The notes below the pieces were generated by a model. The model saw only the letters and a list, made by a program, of their open reading frames with translations, was not told the DNA's origin and did no database searches. Made by a program: the position numbers and the translations under genes. From positions 1-64,000 of the forward strand of contig NZ_BOMZ01000079.1 in the NCBI RefSeq assembly GCF_016862455.1: a stretch of DNA of 64,000 nt, written 5' to 3'. This stretch comes from Actinoplanes utahensis. Its GTDB lineage: Bacteria > Actinomycetota > Actinomycetes > Mycobacteriales > Micromonosporaceae. Positions 1 to 11,724 of this stretch are shown here, one piece after another (positions within the stretch are counted from its first letter, which is position 1; the number at the start of each line of letters is the position of its first letter).

Positions 1-1
1 C

Positions 2-1900
2 CGGCGCCTGGTCGCCTACGTGATCCCGGAGCCCGGCGAGGCCGTCGACCCGGCGACCCTGCGGTCCTCCGTGGCCGACGTGCTGCCGGCCTACATGGTC
101 CCGTCCGCGGTCGTGACCCTGACCGACTTCCCGCTGTCGGCGAACCAGAAGGTCGACCGGCGCGCCCTGCCGGCCCCCGACTACCAGGAGCAGTCGGCCG
201 GCGGCCGGGCCCCGCGCAACCCGCGCGAACAACTGCTGAGCGACCTGTTCGCCGAGGTGCTCGGACTGGAGAAAGTGAGCATCGACGACAACTTCTTCAC
301 CCTCGGCGGCGACAGCATCATCTCCATCCAGCTCGCCAGCCGGGCCCGCCGGGCCGGCCTCGCCTTCTCCGCCAAGGACGTCTTCCAGAACCAGACCGTC
401 GCCGAACTCGCCGCGGTGGCCGGCCGGACCGCCGACGAACACGGCGAGGAGGACGGCGCCGGCGTCGGCGACCTGCCGATGACCCCGATCGTCGGCTGGC
501 TCGCCGAGATGCGCGGCCCGGTCGACGGATTCCACCAGTTCCGGTTCCTGCGGACCCCCGCCGGCGCCCGCCACGACCAGATCGCCGCCACCCTCCAGGC
601 CCTGCTCGACCACCACGACGCCCTGCGGCTGCGGGCGGTCGGCGCACCCGGCGCCGACTGGTCGCTGAGCGTCACCCCGCCCGGATCGGTGACGGCCGCC
701 GACCGGCTCGCCCACGTGGACGTGTCCGGCCTGGACGACACGGCGTACGCCGACCGGGTCCGCGCCGAGTCCACCGCCGCCCGGGACCGGCTCGGCGTCG
801 GCGGTGACCTGGTCCACGCGGTGTTCTTCGACCGCGGCCCGGACCGGGCCGGCCGGCTGCTGCTCTACATCCACCACCTGGCGGTCGACGCGGTGTCCTG
901 GCGGATCCTGCTGCCCGACCTCACCGAGGCGTGGGCCGCGGTCGCCGGCGGCCGCCCGGTCCGGCTCGCCCCGGTCGGCACCTCGCTGCGGAGCTGGGCC
1001 AAGCGGCTGCACGAGTGGAGCCGGCTGCCCCAGCGGCAGGCCGACTTCGCCGGCTGGTCCGCGGTGCTCGGCGAACCGGAGGCCCCGCTCGGCGGCCGCC
1101 CGCTCGACCCGGCCCGGGACACCGCCGGCACCGCCGGCAGCCTCACCGTGCGGCTGCCCGCCGACCTCACCGCGGCGGTGCTCGACGAGGTCACCTCGAC
1201 GTTCCACGCCGACGTGGTCCACGTGCTGCTGGCCGGTCTGGCGGTCGCCCTCGACGGCGCCGGCCTGGCCGGGCCCAAGGGGGTCCTGGTCGACCTGGAG
1301 AGCCACGGCCGCGCCGAGGAGGTGATCGACGGCGTCGACCTGAGCCGGACCGTCGGCTGGTTCACCTCGATGTACCCGGTGCGGTTGCCGGCCGGGTCCG
1401 CCGACATCGTGCTCAAGGGCGTCAAGGAGAACCTGCGCCGGATCACCGACCTGGGTCTCAGCTACGGCGCCCTGCGCTACCTGGACCGGCGGTCCGGGGC
1501 GGTGCTGGCCACGGCGGGACACGCCCAGATCGGGCTCAACCACCTGGGCCGGGCCCCGGCCTCGGGCACGGCCGGTGGCGACTGGACGCCGGCGTTCGAC
1601 GTTCCCGGCGTCGGCGCGCAGGACCCGGCGTTGCCGCTGCCGCACGCGCTGGACGTCGGCACGATCATCCGCGACACCCCGGACGGGCCGTGCCTGGAGA
1701 GCACCTGGGTGTGGCCGCGGGAACTGCTGACCGAGGAGCAGGTCCGGGCGATCGCGGCCGCCTGGTCCGCCGCGCTGGCCGAACTGGTCGCGCACGCCGA
1801 GACCGAGGGCGGCGGCTTCAGCCCGTCCGACGTCGAACTGGCCGGCCTGAGCCAGGACGAGATCGACCTGATCGAAGCCGAATGGGGGACGGACGAATGA
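2..1900 (+). CDS. NRPS, 3' part only: adenylation C-terminus, PCP, epimerase
   Basis: This is the C-terminal part of a non-ribosomal peptide synthetase; the frame is open from base 2, so the start is upstream of the window. It begins inside an adenylation domain and shows the A10 motif [10 protein letters not shown] near 145-175. A carrier domain follows with FFTLGGDSI near 295-320; the GGDS form, rather than GGHS, is typical of carriers that feed an epimerase. The rest (about 470-1860) is an epimerization domain with [10 protein letters not shown] at 872-901 and [10 protein letters not shown] near 1353-1382. The module therefore hands a D-residue to the next synthetase. Its substrate cannot be read because the specificity pocket lies outside the window. 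The stop codon overlaps the next start as ATGA, so the two synthetases are translationally coupled. Confidence 0.95.
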   Translation, partial: RRLVAYVIPEPGEAVDPATLRSSVADVLPAYMVPSAVVTLTDFPLSANQKVDRRALPAPDYQEQSAGGRAPRNPREQLLSDLFAEVLGLEKVSIDDNFFTLGGDSIISIQLASRARRAGLAFSAKDVFQNQTVAELAAVAGRTADEHGEEDGAGVGDLPMTPIVGWLAEMRGPVDGFHQFRFLRTPAGARHDQIAATLQALLDHHDALRLRAVGAPGADWSLSVTPPGSVTAADRLAHVDVSGLDDTAYADRVRAESTAARDRLGVGGDLVHAVFFDRGPDRAGRLLLYIHHLAVDAVSWRILLPDLTEAWAAVAGGRPVRLAPVGTSLRSWAKRLHEWSRLPQRQADFAGWSAVLGEPEAPLGGRPLDPARDTAGTAGSLTVRLPADLTAAVLDEVTSTFHADVVHVLLAGLAVALDGAGLAGPKGVLVDLESHGRAEEVIDGVDLSRTVGWFTSMYPVRLPAGSADIVLKGVKENLRRITDLGLSYGALRYLDRRSGAVLATAGHAQIGLNHLGRAPASGTAGGDWTPAFDVPGVGAQDPALPLPHALDVGTIIRDTPDGPCLESTWVWPRELLTEEQVRAIAAAWSAALAELVAHAETEGGGFSPSDVELAGLSQDEIDLIEAEWGTDE

Positions 1901-4900
1901 CGAGGGCCGCGCTCGACGACCTGCTGCCGCTCACGCCGCTGCAGGAGGGCATGCTCTTCCACAACGTGTACGACGAGTCCGCGCTGGACTTCTACGCCGC
2001 GCAACTCGTCGTCGACCTGGACGGCGACCTCGACCAGGACGCCCTGCGGGCCGCCGGGCAGGCGCTGCTGGACCGGCACCCGAACCTGCGCGCCGGGTTC
2101 CGGCACGAGGGCCTGAGCCGCCCGGTGCAGATGATCCCGAAGAAGGTCCGGCTGCCGCTGGCCGTGCACGACCTGGCCGGGCAGCCGGAGGACGAGCGGG
2201 AGGCGGCCGCCGCGCGGATCGTGGCGGCCGACCGGACCACCCGGTTCCGCCTCGACCGGCCGCCGCTGGTCCGGCTCACCCTGGTCCGGCTCGGTGAGCG
2301 GCGGCACCGGCTGGCGCTCACCCTGCACCACATACTCGCCGACGGCTGGTCCACCGGTGTGCTCTGGCGGGACCTGCTCGCCCTCTACGAACGGCGCGGC
2401 GACCCGGCCGGCCTGCCGCCGGTGGCGCCGTACCGCTCGTACCTGGCCTGGCTGAAGAAGCAGGACCCGGAGGCCGCCCGCACCGCGTGGCGGGAGGCGC
2501 TCGCCGGGCTGGACGGGCCGACCCTGGTCGCCCCGCACGACACCGGGGCCGCCGAGCTGCCCGCCCAGGTGCGCCGGGTGCTGCCCGAGGACACCACCAC
2601 CCGGCTCACCCGCTGGTGCCGTGCGCACGGGGTCACCCTCAGCACCGCCGTGCAGACCGCGTGGGTGCTGGTCCTCGGCCGGTTGACCGGCCGCGACGAC
2701 GTGGTCACCGGGATCACCGTGTCCGGCCGGCCCGCCGACGTGCCGGGCGTGGAGACGATGGTCGGGCTGTTCATCAACACCGTTCCGCTGCGGGTCCGGC
2801 TGCGCGACGACGAGACCGTCGGGGAACTGGCGCGGCGGGTGCAGCTGGAGAGCCTGGACCTGCTGCCCTACCACCACCTCGGCCTGGCCGAGATCCAGGG
2901 ACTCGGCGGGCACCAGCGGCTCTTCGACGCGCCGACGGTCTTCGAGAACCACCCCGGCGGGCGGGCGCCCGGCTCGGCGGCGCCGCGGGAGAGCGGCCTG
3001 CGGGCCAGCCGGGTCCGCGGCCACGACAGCACCCACTATCCGCTCGCTCTCGTCGCCGCGCCCGGGCCCGGTCTGGTGCTGCGCGTCGACCACCGGCCCG
3101 CGGCGGTCGACCCGGACAGCGCGCGCCGGATCCTGGACCGGGTCGCCCGGGTCCTGGAGCTGCTCGCCGACGCGCCCGGCACCCCGGTGTCGGACGCGGA
3201 CCTGCTCGAACCGGGGGAACGGGACCGGCTGCTGGAGTGGTCCACCGGCCCGGCGGCGCCGGCCGCGGCGACCCTGCCCGCGTTGTTCGAGGAGCGGGTG
3301 GCCCGTACCCCCGACGCCGTCGCCGTCGTCGACGACGGCGGATCGGTGACGTTCGCCGAGCTCAACCGGCGGGCCAACCGGCTCGCCCACCGCCTGATCA
3401 CGCGGGGCGCCGGGCCGGAGAGCCTGGTCGCGGTGCTGCTCGGCCGGGACGCCCGGCTGCCCGCCACGCTGCTCGCGGTGGTCAAGGCCGGCGCGGCGTA
3501 CCTGCCGCTCGACCCGGCGCACCCGCCGGCCCGGATCGCCGCGCTGATCGCCGCGGCACAGCCGTCCTGCCTGATCACCACCGGCGACATCGCCGCTCCC
3601 GAGGGCGTCCCGGTGCTGCTGCTGGACGACGGTCCCGCCGGCGACGGGCCGGACCACGACCCGGTGGACGCCGACCGGCACGCGCCGCTGAGCCCGGCCC
3701 ACCCGGCGTACGTCATCCACACCTCCGGCTCGACCGGTAAGCCCAAGGGCGTCCTGGTCACCCACCAGGGCCTGGCCGCGCTGGTGGCCGGGCAGGAGCG
3801 GGTCTTCGCCACCGGGCCCGGCCGGCGGGTGCTGCAGTTCGCGGCGCTCAGCTTCGACGCGACCAGCTCCGAACTGTGGGTCACCCTGGTCTCCGGCGCC
3901 ACCCTGGTGCTGACCGCGGGGGAGCGGATGCTGCCCGGCGAGCCGCTCGCCGCGCTGCTCGCCGAACGCGCCGTCGACTGTGTCACGCTGCCGCCGACCG
4001 CCCTCGCCATGCTTCCCGACGACGCCCTGCCCGCCGGGGCGACCCTGGTCGTGGCCGGGGAGCCGTGCCCGCCCGCGCTGGTCGCGAAGTGGGCGCCGGG
4101 CCGGCGGATGATCAACGCGTACGGGCCGACCGAGAACACCGTGTGCGCCACCATGAGCGACCCGCTCACCGGCGAGGCGGGCGTCCCGCCGATCGGGCGG
4201 CCGATCGACGGCACCCGGGCGTACGTCCTCGACGACCGGCTCGCTCTGGCCGCCACCGGGGTCGCCGGGGAGCTGTACCTGGCCGGGCCGGGACTGGCCC
4301 GCGGCTACGTGGACCGGCCCGACCTGACCGCGGAACGGTTCACCGCCGACCCGTACGGCCCGTCCGGCGCCCGGATGTACCGCACCGGCGACCGCGCCCG
4401 CTGGCGTGCCGACGGCCGCCTCGACTTCCTCGGCCGCGCCGACGACCAGGTGAAGATCCGCGGCTTCCGGATCGAGCCGGCCGAGATCGAGACGGCGCTC
4501 GGCGAGCACGCCGACGTGGCGCAGGCCGCGGTGATCGCCCGCGCCGAGCCGGACGGCGGGAAACGGCTCGTCGCGTACGTGGTCCTGCGTGACGGCGCGA
4601 ACCACCCGGACCTGCGCGCCCACCTCGCCGAGCGGCTGCCCGCGCACATGATCCCCGGCGCCGTGGTGACCCTGGACGCGATGCCGGTGACCCCCAACGG
4701 CAAGGTCGACACCCGCGCGCTGCCCGAACCCGAGCAGAACGGCGCGGCCGGCGGCCGGCCGCCGCGCGACCCGCGCGAGGAGATCCTGTGCGGCCTGTTC
4801 GCCGAGGTTCTCGGCGTCGCCCGGGTCGGCATCGACGATGACTTCTTCGCCCTCGGCGGGCATTCGCTGCTCGCCACCAAACTGGCCGGCCGGATCCGCG

Positions 4901-7900
4901 CGGCCCTCGGTGTGGAGCTCGCGGTGCGCCGGCTGTTCGACGCGCCGACCGTGGCCGCGCTCGCCGGCGTCCTCGACGACGGTCTGGAGCGGCGCCCGCC
5001 GGTCCGGGCGTTCCGGCCCCGGCCGGAACGGCTCCCGCTGTCCGCCGCCCAACGCCGGCTGTGGTTCCTCAACCAGGTGGAGGGGCCCAGCCCCACCTAC
5101 AACGTGCCGATGCCGATCCGGCTGCGCGGCGCCCTCGACGTCGGCGCGCTGCGCGCCGCGCTGGCCGACGTGACCGAACGGCACGAGACGCTGCGGACCG
5201 TGTTCGCCGAGGACGACGAGGGCCCCCGGCAGATCGTGCTGGACGGCGCCGCCCCCGACTTCGCGATCGTCGAGGTGGCCCCGGACGGTGTCGCCGCCGC
5301 GATCGCCGAGGTCGCCGGGCACCGCTTCGACCTGGCCGCGGGCGCCCCGCCGTTCCGGGCGCGGCTGCTGACGCTCGGCGGCGACGACTACGTGCTGGTG
5401 CTGGTGGTGCACCACGTGGCCACCGACGGCTGGTCGATGCCGCTGCTGGCGGGTGACCTGACCCGGGCGTACGCGGCCCGCCGGGACGGAACCGCACCGC
5501 GGTGGCCGGAGCTGCCGGTGAGCTACGCCGACTACGCCCTGTGGCAGCGCGACGTCCTCGGCGAGGAGGTCCTGGACCGGCAGATCCGGCACTGGACCGA
5601 GGCCCTCGCCGGGCTGCCGGTGGAGTTGCCGCTGCCGGTGGACCGGCCCCGTCCCGCGGTCGGGACGCAGCGCGGCGGCGAGGTCACCTTCGAGGTGCCG
5701 GCGGCCCTGCACACCGCCCTCGCCGGGCTGGCCCGGGGCCGCCGGGCCACCCTGTTCATGGTGCTGCAGGCGGCGGTCGCCGGTCTGCTGTCCCGGCTCG
5801 GCGGCGGCGCCGACATCCCGATCGGCACCCCGGTCGCCGGCCGGCCCGACGCGGCCCTGGAGGGGCTGGTCGGTTTCTTCGTCAACACGCTCGTGCTGCG
5901 GACCGACGTGTCCGGCGATCCGGCCTTCAGCGACCTGGTCAGCCGGGTCCGGGAGACCGACCTGGCCGCGTACGCCCATCAGGACGTCCCGTTCGAGCGG
6001 CTGGTCGAGGCGCTGAACCCGCCCCGGTCGCTGTCCCGGCACCCGCTGTTCCAGGTGATGCTGTCGCTGAACAACACCGAACCGCCGCTGGCCGGCGCGC
6101 CGTCGTCCGGCCTGACCGTGGAACGGGAACGGGTCACCCTGACCACCGCCAAGTTCGACCTGCTGTTCTCGTTCGCCGAGCGCACCGGCACGGACGGGCA
6201 GCCGCTCGGCATCCAGGGCGCCGTGCAGTACAGCGCCGACCTGTTCGACGCCGGCACCGCCCGGAGCCTGGCGAACCGGCTGCTGCGCCTGCTCACCGCC
6301 GCCGCGACCGACCCGAAGACCCGGCTCAGCCGTCTCGACGTCCTGGACGCCGCGGAACGCGACCGGGTGCTGCGCGGCTGGAACGGCGCGGACCGGCCGG
6401 GCGACGGCCGGGGCCTGGCTCAGCGGCTGGCCGATCAGGTCGCGGCCTCCCCGGACGCCATCGCGGTGCGGTACGGCGACGAGGCGCTCACCTACCGCGA
6501 GCTGGACGGGGCGGCGGCCCGGCTGGCGGGATCGCTCGCCGCCCGCGGCGCCGCCCGGGACAGCGTCGTCGCGGTCGCCCTGCCCCGATCGGTGGACCAG
6601 GCGGTCGCGTTCTGCGCCACCGTCCGGGCCGGCGTGACCTATCTGCCGATCGACCTGAAACTGCCGGCCGACCGGATCGCCGCCGTGCTGGCCGCCGCGA
6701 AGCCGTCGGTCCTGATCATCGGCGGCGATCCGGAGCCGTGGGCGGTGGCCCACCCGGTGCTGCGCCTCGGCGACCCCGCCCCGGCGGGCCCCGCCGCGTT
6801 CGCCCCGGCGCATCCGGACACCGGCCTCTACCTGCTCTTCACCTCCGGCTCCACCGGCACGCCGAAGGGCGTCGTGGTGCCGCACCGGACCATCCTCAAC
6901 CTGCTCGACTGGCAGCGCGACACGCTGCCGTCCGAGCCGGGCCGGATCACCGCCCAGTTCGCGCCGACCGGCTTCGACGTGTCCGTGCAGGAGACGTTCC
7001 ACGCTCTGACCACCGGCGCCACCCTGGAGATCTGCCCGGAGGAGGTACGCCGGGACGGCCCGGCGCTGGTCCGCTGGCTCGACGCCACCGGGGTGAACGA
7101 GCTGTTCGCCGCGAACCTGGTGGTCGAGGCCGTCGCCGAGAACGCCGCCGCCGCCGGGCTCACCCTGCCCGCCCTGACCGACGTCGTCCAGGCCGGTGAG
7201 GCGCTGCGGCCGTCCGGCGCGACCCGCGCCTTCTTCGCCGCGGTGCCCGGGCGGTGGCTGCACAACCAGTACGGCCCCACCGAGTCGCACGTGGTCACCG
7301 GCACGGTCCTGGACGCGGACCCGGCCGGGTGGCCGGCCCGGCCCGGCATCGGCCGGCCGGTGCACAACACCCGGGTGTACGTGCTGGACGCGAGCCTGCG
7401 GCCGGTGCCGCCGGGCATCACCGGTGAGCTGTACCTGGCCGGCGACGCCCTGGCCCGCGGGTACGCCGGCCGGGCCGACCTGACCGCGGAACGGTTCACC
7501 GCCTGCCCGTACGGGCCGCCGGGGGAGCGCATGTACCGCACCGGCGACCTGGTCCGCTGGACCCCGCGGGGCGAGCTGGACTATCTGGGCCGGGCCGACA
7601 GCCAGGTGAAGATCCGCGGCTTCCGGGTGGAGCCGGGCGAGGTCGAGGTGGCGCTCGCCGGGCATCCCGGGGTGAGCCGGGCCGCGGTGCTGGCGCACGA
7701 CGGGGCCCTGGTGGCGTACGTGGTGCCCGCCCCCGGCGCGGATCGGCGGGACTGGGCGGAGCACCTCGGCAGGCTGCTGCCGGACCACATGGTGCCCGCC
7801 CACTTCGTGGCGCTGGACGTCCTGCCGGTCACCGCGAACGGCAAACTCGACCGGGCCGCGCTGCCCGCCGTCGACACCACCGGGCCGCGCCGCCTGCCGC

Positions 7901-8973
7901 GTACCCCGCAGGAGGAGACCCTCAGCGAGCTGTTCGGCGAGTTGCTGGGCCGGCCGCCGGCCGGGGTGGACGACGACTTCTTCCGGCTCGGCGGCCACTC
8001 GTTCCTGGCCACCCGCCTGGTCCGGCGGATCCGTGAGACGTTCGGCGTCGACCTGTCGGTTCGCAGCGTCTTCGAGGCGCCCACCGTCGCCGCGCTCGCC
8101 CGCGAACTCGGCTCGGACGCCGACCGGGACGCGTTCGGCGTGATCCTGCCGCTGCGCCGGACCGGTGACCGGCCGCCGCTGTTCTGCGTGCACCCGGCGT
8201 CCGGGACCAGCTGGAGTTACGCCGGGCTGATGGCGCACCTGCCCCCGGAGCACCCGCTGTACGGGGTGCAGGCGCGCGGCCTGGGCGCGGAGCCGGCCAC
8301 CCTGCCGGCGTCGGTGGAGCAGATGGCGGCCGACTACGCCGACGAGGTGCAGGCCGCCTACCCGGACGGGCCGTACCGGCTGCTCGGCTGGTCGTTCGGC
8401 GGCCTGGTGGCGCACGCCGCCGCGGTCGAGCTGCAGCGGCGGGGCGCCACGGTGGACCGGTTGATCATCGTGGACGCGTACCCGAACCCGGCGGAGGCGC
8501 TGCCGGACCGTACCGACGAGGAGATCATCGCGGCGCTGCTGCCGGACGACTTCGCGTACGACCCGGGGGAGCTGGCCGCCGACCGGGACGCCGTGCTGAC
8601 CCGGTACGCCGAGCACCTGGACCGCACCGGCCACCGGCTCGCCGGGCTGGGCGCGCAGGGCCTCAAGGACAGCATGCGGGTCTACCTGAACAACTCCCGG
8701 ATCATGGCCGGTTATCGGCCCGAGCCGTTCCTGGGTGACCTGCTGTTCTTCACCGGTGCGTTGAAATCCGAGGCCGCGGCCGGTCGCGACGAATTCACCG
8801 CGGCCGCCTGGCAGCCCCATATTAAGGGAGAAATTGAGAACCATGACATCGACGCCAGCCACGATAAAATGTTGAGTGATCCGTCATCGGTCGCGGCGAT
8901 CGGGCGAGTCGTCGCCGTCTCCCTGAATGATTCCGAGACCGAATTCACGGGCATTTCCGATCTGAGGAGTTGA
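1897..8973 (+). CDS. Terminal NRPS, C-A-PCP-C-A-PCP-TE
   Basis: A 2358-residue synthetase that adds the last two residues and releases the peptide. C1 starts with [12 protein letters not shown], the form seen in D-L condensation domains, which fits the upstream epimerase; its active site HHILADGWS is at residues 144-152. A1 has [12 protein letters not shown] near residue 608; pocket residues read by alignment to GrsA are D-A-S-T-V-A-A-V-C, close to known Tyr/Phe codes. PCP1 has GGHSL with Ser990. C2 opens with [13 protein letters not shown] (L-L type) and has [10 protein letters not shown]2 pocket residues read D-V-Q-F-V-A-Q-V-V, a proline-type pattern with Gln where proline domains usually have His. 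PCP2 carries Ser2035. The thioesterase has GWSFGG with Ser2166. Whether it cyclizes or hydrolyses cannot be told from sequence. Substrate calls are moderate confidence. Confidence 0.97.
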   Translation: MTRAALDDLLPLTPLQEGMLFHNVYDESALDFYAAQLVVDLDGDLDQDALRAAGQALLDRHPNLRAGFRHEGLSRPVQMIPKKVRLPLAVHDLAGQPEDEREAAAARIVAADRTTRFRLDRPPLVRLTLVRLGERRHRLALTLHHILADGWSTGVLWRDLLALYERRGDPAGLPPVAPYRSYLAWLKKQDPEAARTAWREALAGLDGPTLVAPHDTGAAELPAQVRRVLPEDTTTRLTRWCRAHGVTLSTAVQTAWVLVLGRLTGRDDVVTGITVSGRPADVPGVETMVGLFINTVPLRVRLRDDETVGELARRVQLESLDLLPYHHLGLAEIQGLGGHQRLFDAPTVFENHPGGRAPGSAAPRESGLRASRVRGHDSTHYPLALVAAPGPGLVLRVDHRPAAVDPDSARRILDRVARVLELLADAPGTPVSDADLLEPGERDRLLEWSTGPAAPAAATLPALFEERVARTPDAVAVVDDGGSVTFAELNRRANRLAHRLITRGAGPESLVAVLLGRDARLPATLLAVVKAGAAYLPLDPAHPPARIAALIAAAQPSCLITTGDIAAPEGVPVLLLDDGPAGDGPDHDPVDADRHAPLSPAHPAYVIHTSGSTGKPKGVLVTHQGLAALVAGQERVFATGPGRRVLQFAALSFDATSSELWVTLVSGATLVLTAGERMLPGEPLAALLAERAVDCVTLPPTALAMLPDDALPAGATLVVAGEPCPPALVAKWAPGRRMINAYGPTENTVCATMSDPLTGEAGVPPIGRPIDGTRAYVLDDRLALAATGVAGELYLAGPGLARGYVDRPDLTAERFTADPYGPSGARMYRTGDRARWRADGRLDFLGRADDQVKIRGFRIEPAEIETALGEHADVAQAAVIARAEPDGGKRLVAYVVLRDGANHPDLRAHLAERLPAHMIPGAVVTLDAMPVTPNGKVDTRALPEPEQNGAAGGRPPRDPREEILCGLFAEVLGVARVGIDDDFFALGGHSLLATKLAGRIRAALGVELAVRRLFDAPTVAALAGVLDDGLERRPPVRAFRPRPERLPLSAAQRRLWFLNQVEGPSPTYNVPMPIRLRGALDVGALRAALADVTERHETLRTVFAEDDEGPRQIVLDGAAPDFAIVEVAPDGVAAAIAEVAGHRFDLAAGAPPFRARLLTLGGDDYVLVLVVHHVATDGWSMPLLAGDLTRAYAARRDGTAPRWPELPVSYADYALWQRDVLGEEVLDRQIRHWTEALAGLPVELPLPVDRPRPAVGTQRGGEVTFEVPAALHTALAGLARGRRATLFMVLQAAVAGLLSRLGGGADIPIGTPVAGRPDAALEGLVGFFVNTLVLRTDVSGDPAFSDLVSRVRETDLAAYAHQDVPFERLVEALNPPRSLSRHPLFQVMLSLNNTEPPLAGAPSSGLTVERERVTLTTAKFDLLFSFAERTGTDGQPLGIQGAVQYSADLFDAGTARSLANRLLRLLTAAATDPKTRLSRLDVLDAAERDRVLRGWNGADRPGDGRGLAQRLADQVAASPDAIAVRYGDEALTYRELDGAAARLAGSLAARGAARDSVVAVALPRSVDQAVAFCATVRAGVTYLPIDLKLPADRIAAVLAAAKPSVLIIGGDPEPWAVAHPVLRLGDPAPAGPAAFAPAHPDTGLYLLFTSGSTGTPKGVVVPHRTILNLLDWQRDTLPSEPGRITAQFAPTGFDVSVQETFHALTTGATLEICPEEVRRDGPALVRWLDATGVNELFAANLVVEAVAENAAAAGLTLPALTDVVQAGEALRPSGATRAFFAAVPGRWLHNQYGPTESHVVTGTVLDADPAGWPARPGIGRPVHNTRVYVLDASLRPVPPGITGELYLAGDALARGYAGRADLTAERFTACPYGPPGERMYRTGDLVRWTPRGELDYLGRADSQVKIRGFRVEPGEVEVALAGHPGVSRAAVLAHDGALVAYVVPAPGADRRDWAEHLGRLLPDHMVPAHFVALDVLPVTANGKLDRAALPAVDTTGPRRLPRTPQEETLSELFGELLGRPPAGVDDDFFRLGGHSFLATRLVRRIRETFGVDLSVRSVFEAPTVAALARELGSDADRDAFGVILPLRRTGDRPPLFCVHPASGTSWSYAGLMAHLPPEHPLYGVQARGLGAEPATLPASVEQMAADYADEVQAAYPDGPYRLLGWSFGGLVAHAAAVELQRRGATVDRLIIVDAYPNPAEALPDRTDEEIIAALLPDDFAYDPGELAADRDAVLTRYAEHLDRTGHRLAGLGAQGLKDSMRVYLNNSRIMAGYRPEPFLGDLLFFTGALKSEAAAGRDEFTAAAWQPHIKGEIENHDIDASHDKMLSDPSSVAAIGRVVAVSLNDSETEFTGISDLRS

Positions 8974-8978
8974 GCGCG

Positions 8979-9209
8979 GTGAGCACCAATCCGTTCGAGG
9001 ACGAAGACGGCACCTACCTCGTGCTGGTCAACGACGAGGGGCAGCACTCGCTGTGGCCGTCGTTCGCCGAGACGCCGGCCGGCTGGACCGTGGCGGTGCC
9101 CGAGACCGACCGCAAGTCGGCTCTGGACTACATCAACGAGAACTGGACCGACATGCGGCCGAAGAGCCTGATCGCGGCGATGGAGGCCGACGCTCTGGCG
9201 CGGGCCTGA
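8979..9209 (+). CDS. MbtH-like protein
   Basis: A 76-residue protein of the MbtH family, small partners that bind NRPS adenylation domains and are often required for their folding or activity. The family signature is complete: [20 protein letters not shown], then SLWP, PAGW and the tail [15 protein letters not shown] chose GTG at 8979 because GAGGAG at 8964-8969 lies nine bases upstream and the product then begins MSTNPFED like other members; the TTG at 8970 directly abuts that ribosome binding site. It follows the terminal synthetase by five bases and is surely in the same transcript, serving the aromatic-type or upstream adenylation domains. Confidence 0.96.
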   Translation: MSTNPFEDEDGTYLVLVNDEGQHSLWPSFAETPAGWTVAVPETDRKSALDYINENWTDMRPKSLIAAMEADALARA

Positions 9210-9272
9210 CGCCCGCCGTCCCCGCCCGCCGCCCGGCGGGCGGGGCCCGACCCCTCAAGGGAGACCGCTTCC

Positions 9273-11699
9273 GTGGCCCGTCCGTTCACCCTGCCCGGCC
9301 GCCGCCTCCCCGCGGCGGCCGTGCTGTTCCTGCTCGCCGCGCTGCCCTGGGTGGCGACACCCGCCGCCGCGTCCGGCGCCGACCGTCCGCACGCCGTCGT
9401 CCGCTACACCGAGTACGGTGTCCCGCACATTCTCGCCGCCGACCACCGTGGCCTCGGATACGGCTACGGATATGCCGTCGCGCGGGACAACATCTGCATT
9501 CTCGCCGACAGTTATGTCACCGTCTCGGCGCAGCGATCGCTGTTCCACGGCCCGGCCGCGCCGACCCGTTCCGATTTCGGCCGGGTCACCACCGCGCTGA
9601 ACAGCGACCTGTATTTCCAGAACCTCAACGACAGCGGTGTGGTGGAACGGCTGATGAGCCTGCCCGCGCCGCTGGGCCCGGAGCGCGAGGTCACCGACAT
9701 GGTGCGCGGCTACGTCACCGGGTACAACCGCTACCTGCGCGACACCGGGGTGGACGCCCTCACCGACCCGGCCTGCCGGGGCGCCGACTGGGTGCGGCCG
9801 ATCACCGAGCTCGACGTGTTCCGTGCCATGCACGCCTTCGTGATCGGCTCCGGCAGCGGCTCGGTGATCGACGGCCTGGTCACCCCGCAGCCGCCGGCCG
9901 GCCCGGTCCCGCCGACGGCCACCCCCGCGGTGTCGGCCGAGCAGGCCCGCACCGTGCGTGACAGCGGCGCCGACCGGGGCAGCAACGCCGTCGCCGCCGG
10001 GCGGGACGGCACCTCCGGGGCGCGCAGCGTGCTGCTCGGCAACCCGCACTACGGCTGGTCCGGGGTGGCCCGGTTCTGGCAGAGCCAGCTCACCATCCCG
10101 GGACGGCTCAACGTCTCCGGCGCCGGGCTGCTCGGCTTCCCGGCCGTGCTGATCGGCCACAACCGCGACGTGGCCTGGTCCCACACGGTGTCCACACCCA
10201 CCACGTACGGCCTGTTCGAGCTGACCACCGACCCCGCCGACCCGACCCGGTACCTGCGCGACGGCGTGTCCACGCCGATGACCTCCCGGACCGTCACGGT
10301 GCGGGCGAAGCAGGCGGACGGCTCGGTCACCCCGGTCTCCCGGACGCTGTGGTCGACCGAACTGGGCCCGGTGATCGGCGCGATCCCCGGCGTCACCCTG
10401 CCGTGGGGCGCCACCGTGCACGTCTTCCGGGACGCCAACGCGGGCAACCTGCGGATGCTGAACACCTGGTTCGGGTTCGGCGCCGCCCGTAGCACGTCCG
10501 AGGTGGACCAGGTGCTGCGCCGCACCCAGGGCGTCCCGTGGCTCAACACCGTCGCGTCCGACCGTGCCGGGAACGCGTACTACAGCGGCATCCAGGTGGT
10601 CCCGCACGTCACCGACGAGCGGCTCGCCGCGTGCAGCACCGCGCTGGGGCAGCAGCTGTTCCGGATCAACGGGACGCCGGTGCTGGACGGCAGCCGCGCC
10701 GCGTGTGCCTGGGGCACCGACCCGGACGCGGTGGAGAGCGGCCTGTTCGGGCCGTCCCGGCTGCCCACCCTGACCCGGGCCGACTACGTCGCCAACGCCA
10801 ACGACAGCGCCTGGCTGACCAACCCGGCCCAGCCGCTGACCGGCTACCCGGCGGTCCTCGGCGCGGCCGGCACCCAGCGGTCGGCGCGGACCCAGCAGAC
10901 CATCGTGTCGGCGCAGCGGCGGCTGGCGGGCGCCGACGGCCTGCCCGGCGCCGGGTTCTCCCTGGACACCATGAGCCGGGTGCTGTTCTCCGACGACAGC
11001 CGGGTCGCCGAGCTCACCGCCGCGGACGCCGCCGCCATGTGCGCCGCGTTCCCGGACGGTGTCGCCGCCGGCGCAGCCGGGCCGGTCGACGTCACGGAGG
11101 CGTGCCCGGTGCTGGCCGCCTGGGATCGTTCGTTCCGCCTCGACAGCCGCGGATCGCTGCTGTTCGCCCGGTTCGCCACCCGCCTCGGCGCGGTGCCCGG
11201 CGGGCCGTGGGCCACCCCGTTCGACCCGGCCGACCCGATCGGCACGCCGGCCGGGCTGGCCACCGCCAAACCGGCGGTGCAGCGGGCGTTCGCCGACGCG
11301 GTCGCCGAACTGCGGTCGGCGGGCATCGCGCTGGACGCGCCGCTCGGCGACCACCAGAGCGTCACCCGCGCCGGCGAGACGATCCCGGTGCACGGCGCGC
11401 CGCACGCGCTGGGCGTGCTCAACGTGATCACCCCGACGTGGCGGGCCGGCGCGGGCAACGTCGACGTCGTCCACGGCTCCAGCTTCATCCAGGTGGTGGA
11501 GTTCGGCGCGACCGGCGCGCCGCGGGCCCGCACCCTGCTGACGTACTCCCAGTCGGCCGACCCCACCTCCCCGCACCACGCCGACCAGACCCGGCTGTTC
11601 TCCCGCTCCACGTGGGTGACCAGCCGCTTCACCGAGCGCGAGATCGCGGCGTCGCCGGTGCTGAGCCAGATCAGACTGACCGAGCGAGCGCCGCGGTGA
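9273..11699 (+). CDS. Exported Ntn-hydrolase acylase (aculeacin/penicillin acylase family)
   Basis: An 808-residue secreted precursor of the penicillin amidase superfamily, which cleaves amide-linked acyl chains. A Sec signal peptide (LPAAAVLFLLAALPWVATPA) opens the protein. The alpha-chain region has YGVPHILAADHRGLGYG and the DNICILADS segment, closest in style to aculeacin A acylase of Actinoplanes utahensis. Autoproteolysis is expected before the Ser of DRGSNAVAAG (about residue 238), which becomes the N-terminal nucleophile of the beta chain. GTG start, with AAGGGAGA about nine bases upstream. It lies in the NRPS transcript, so it probably removes an N-terminal fatty acyl group from the peptide outside the membrane, as PvdQ does for pyoverdine; alternatives are self-resistance or quorum-signal hydrolysis. 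Length fits the family. Confidence 0.93.
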   Translation: MARPFTLPGRRLPAAAVLFLLAALPWVATPAAASGADRPHAVVRYTEYGVPHILAADHRGLGYGYGYAVARDNICILADSYVTVSAQRSLFHGPAAPTRSDFGRVTTALNSDLYFQNLNDSGVVERLMSLPAPLGPEREVTDMVRGYVTGYNRYLRDTGVDALTDPACRGADWVRPITELDVFRAMHAFVIGSGSGSVIDGLVTPQPPAGPVPPTATPAVSAEQARTVRDSGADRGSNAVAAGRDGTSGARSVLLGNPHYGWSGVARFWQSQLTIPGRLNVSGAGLLGFPAVLIGHNRDVAWSHTVSTPTTYGLFELTTDPADPTRYLRDGVSTPMTSRTVTVRAKQADGSVTPVSRTLWSTELGPVIGAIPGVTLPWGATVHVFRDANAGNLRMLNTWFGFGAARSTSEVDQVLRRTQGVPWLNTVASDRAGNAYYSGIQVVPHVTDERLAACSTALGQQLFRINGTPVLDGSRAACAWGTDPDAVESGLFGPSRLPTLTRADYVANANDSAWLTNPAQPLTGYPAVLGAAGTQRSARTQQTIVSAQRRLAGADGLPGAGFSLDTMSRVLFSDDSRVAELTAADAAAMCAAFPDGVAAGAAGPVDVTEACPVLAAWDRSFRLDSRGSLLFARFATRLGAVPGGPWATPFDPADPIGTPAGLATAKPAVQRAFADAVAELRSAGIALDAPLGDHQSVTRAGETIPVHGAPHALGVLNVITPTWRAGAGNVDVVHGSSFIQVVEFGATGAPRARTLLTYSQSADPTSPHHADQTRLFSRSTWVTSRFTEREIAASPVLSQIRLTERAPR

Positions 11700-11724
11700 G
11701 CCCGCGGCGTGGAAGGAGTGCGCC

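Noticed and set aside
1477-8862. A 2461-codon open frame antisense to the NRPS, and similar long mirror frames at 28620-32939, 38905-41955 and 9255-12431
   Set aside because: They are compositional shadows of real genes in GC-rich DNA: no motifs, Arg/Gly/Pro-rich products, and exact overlap with well-supported genes.
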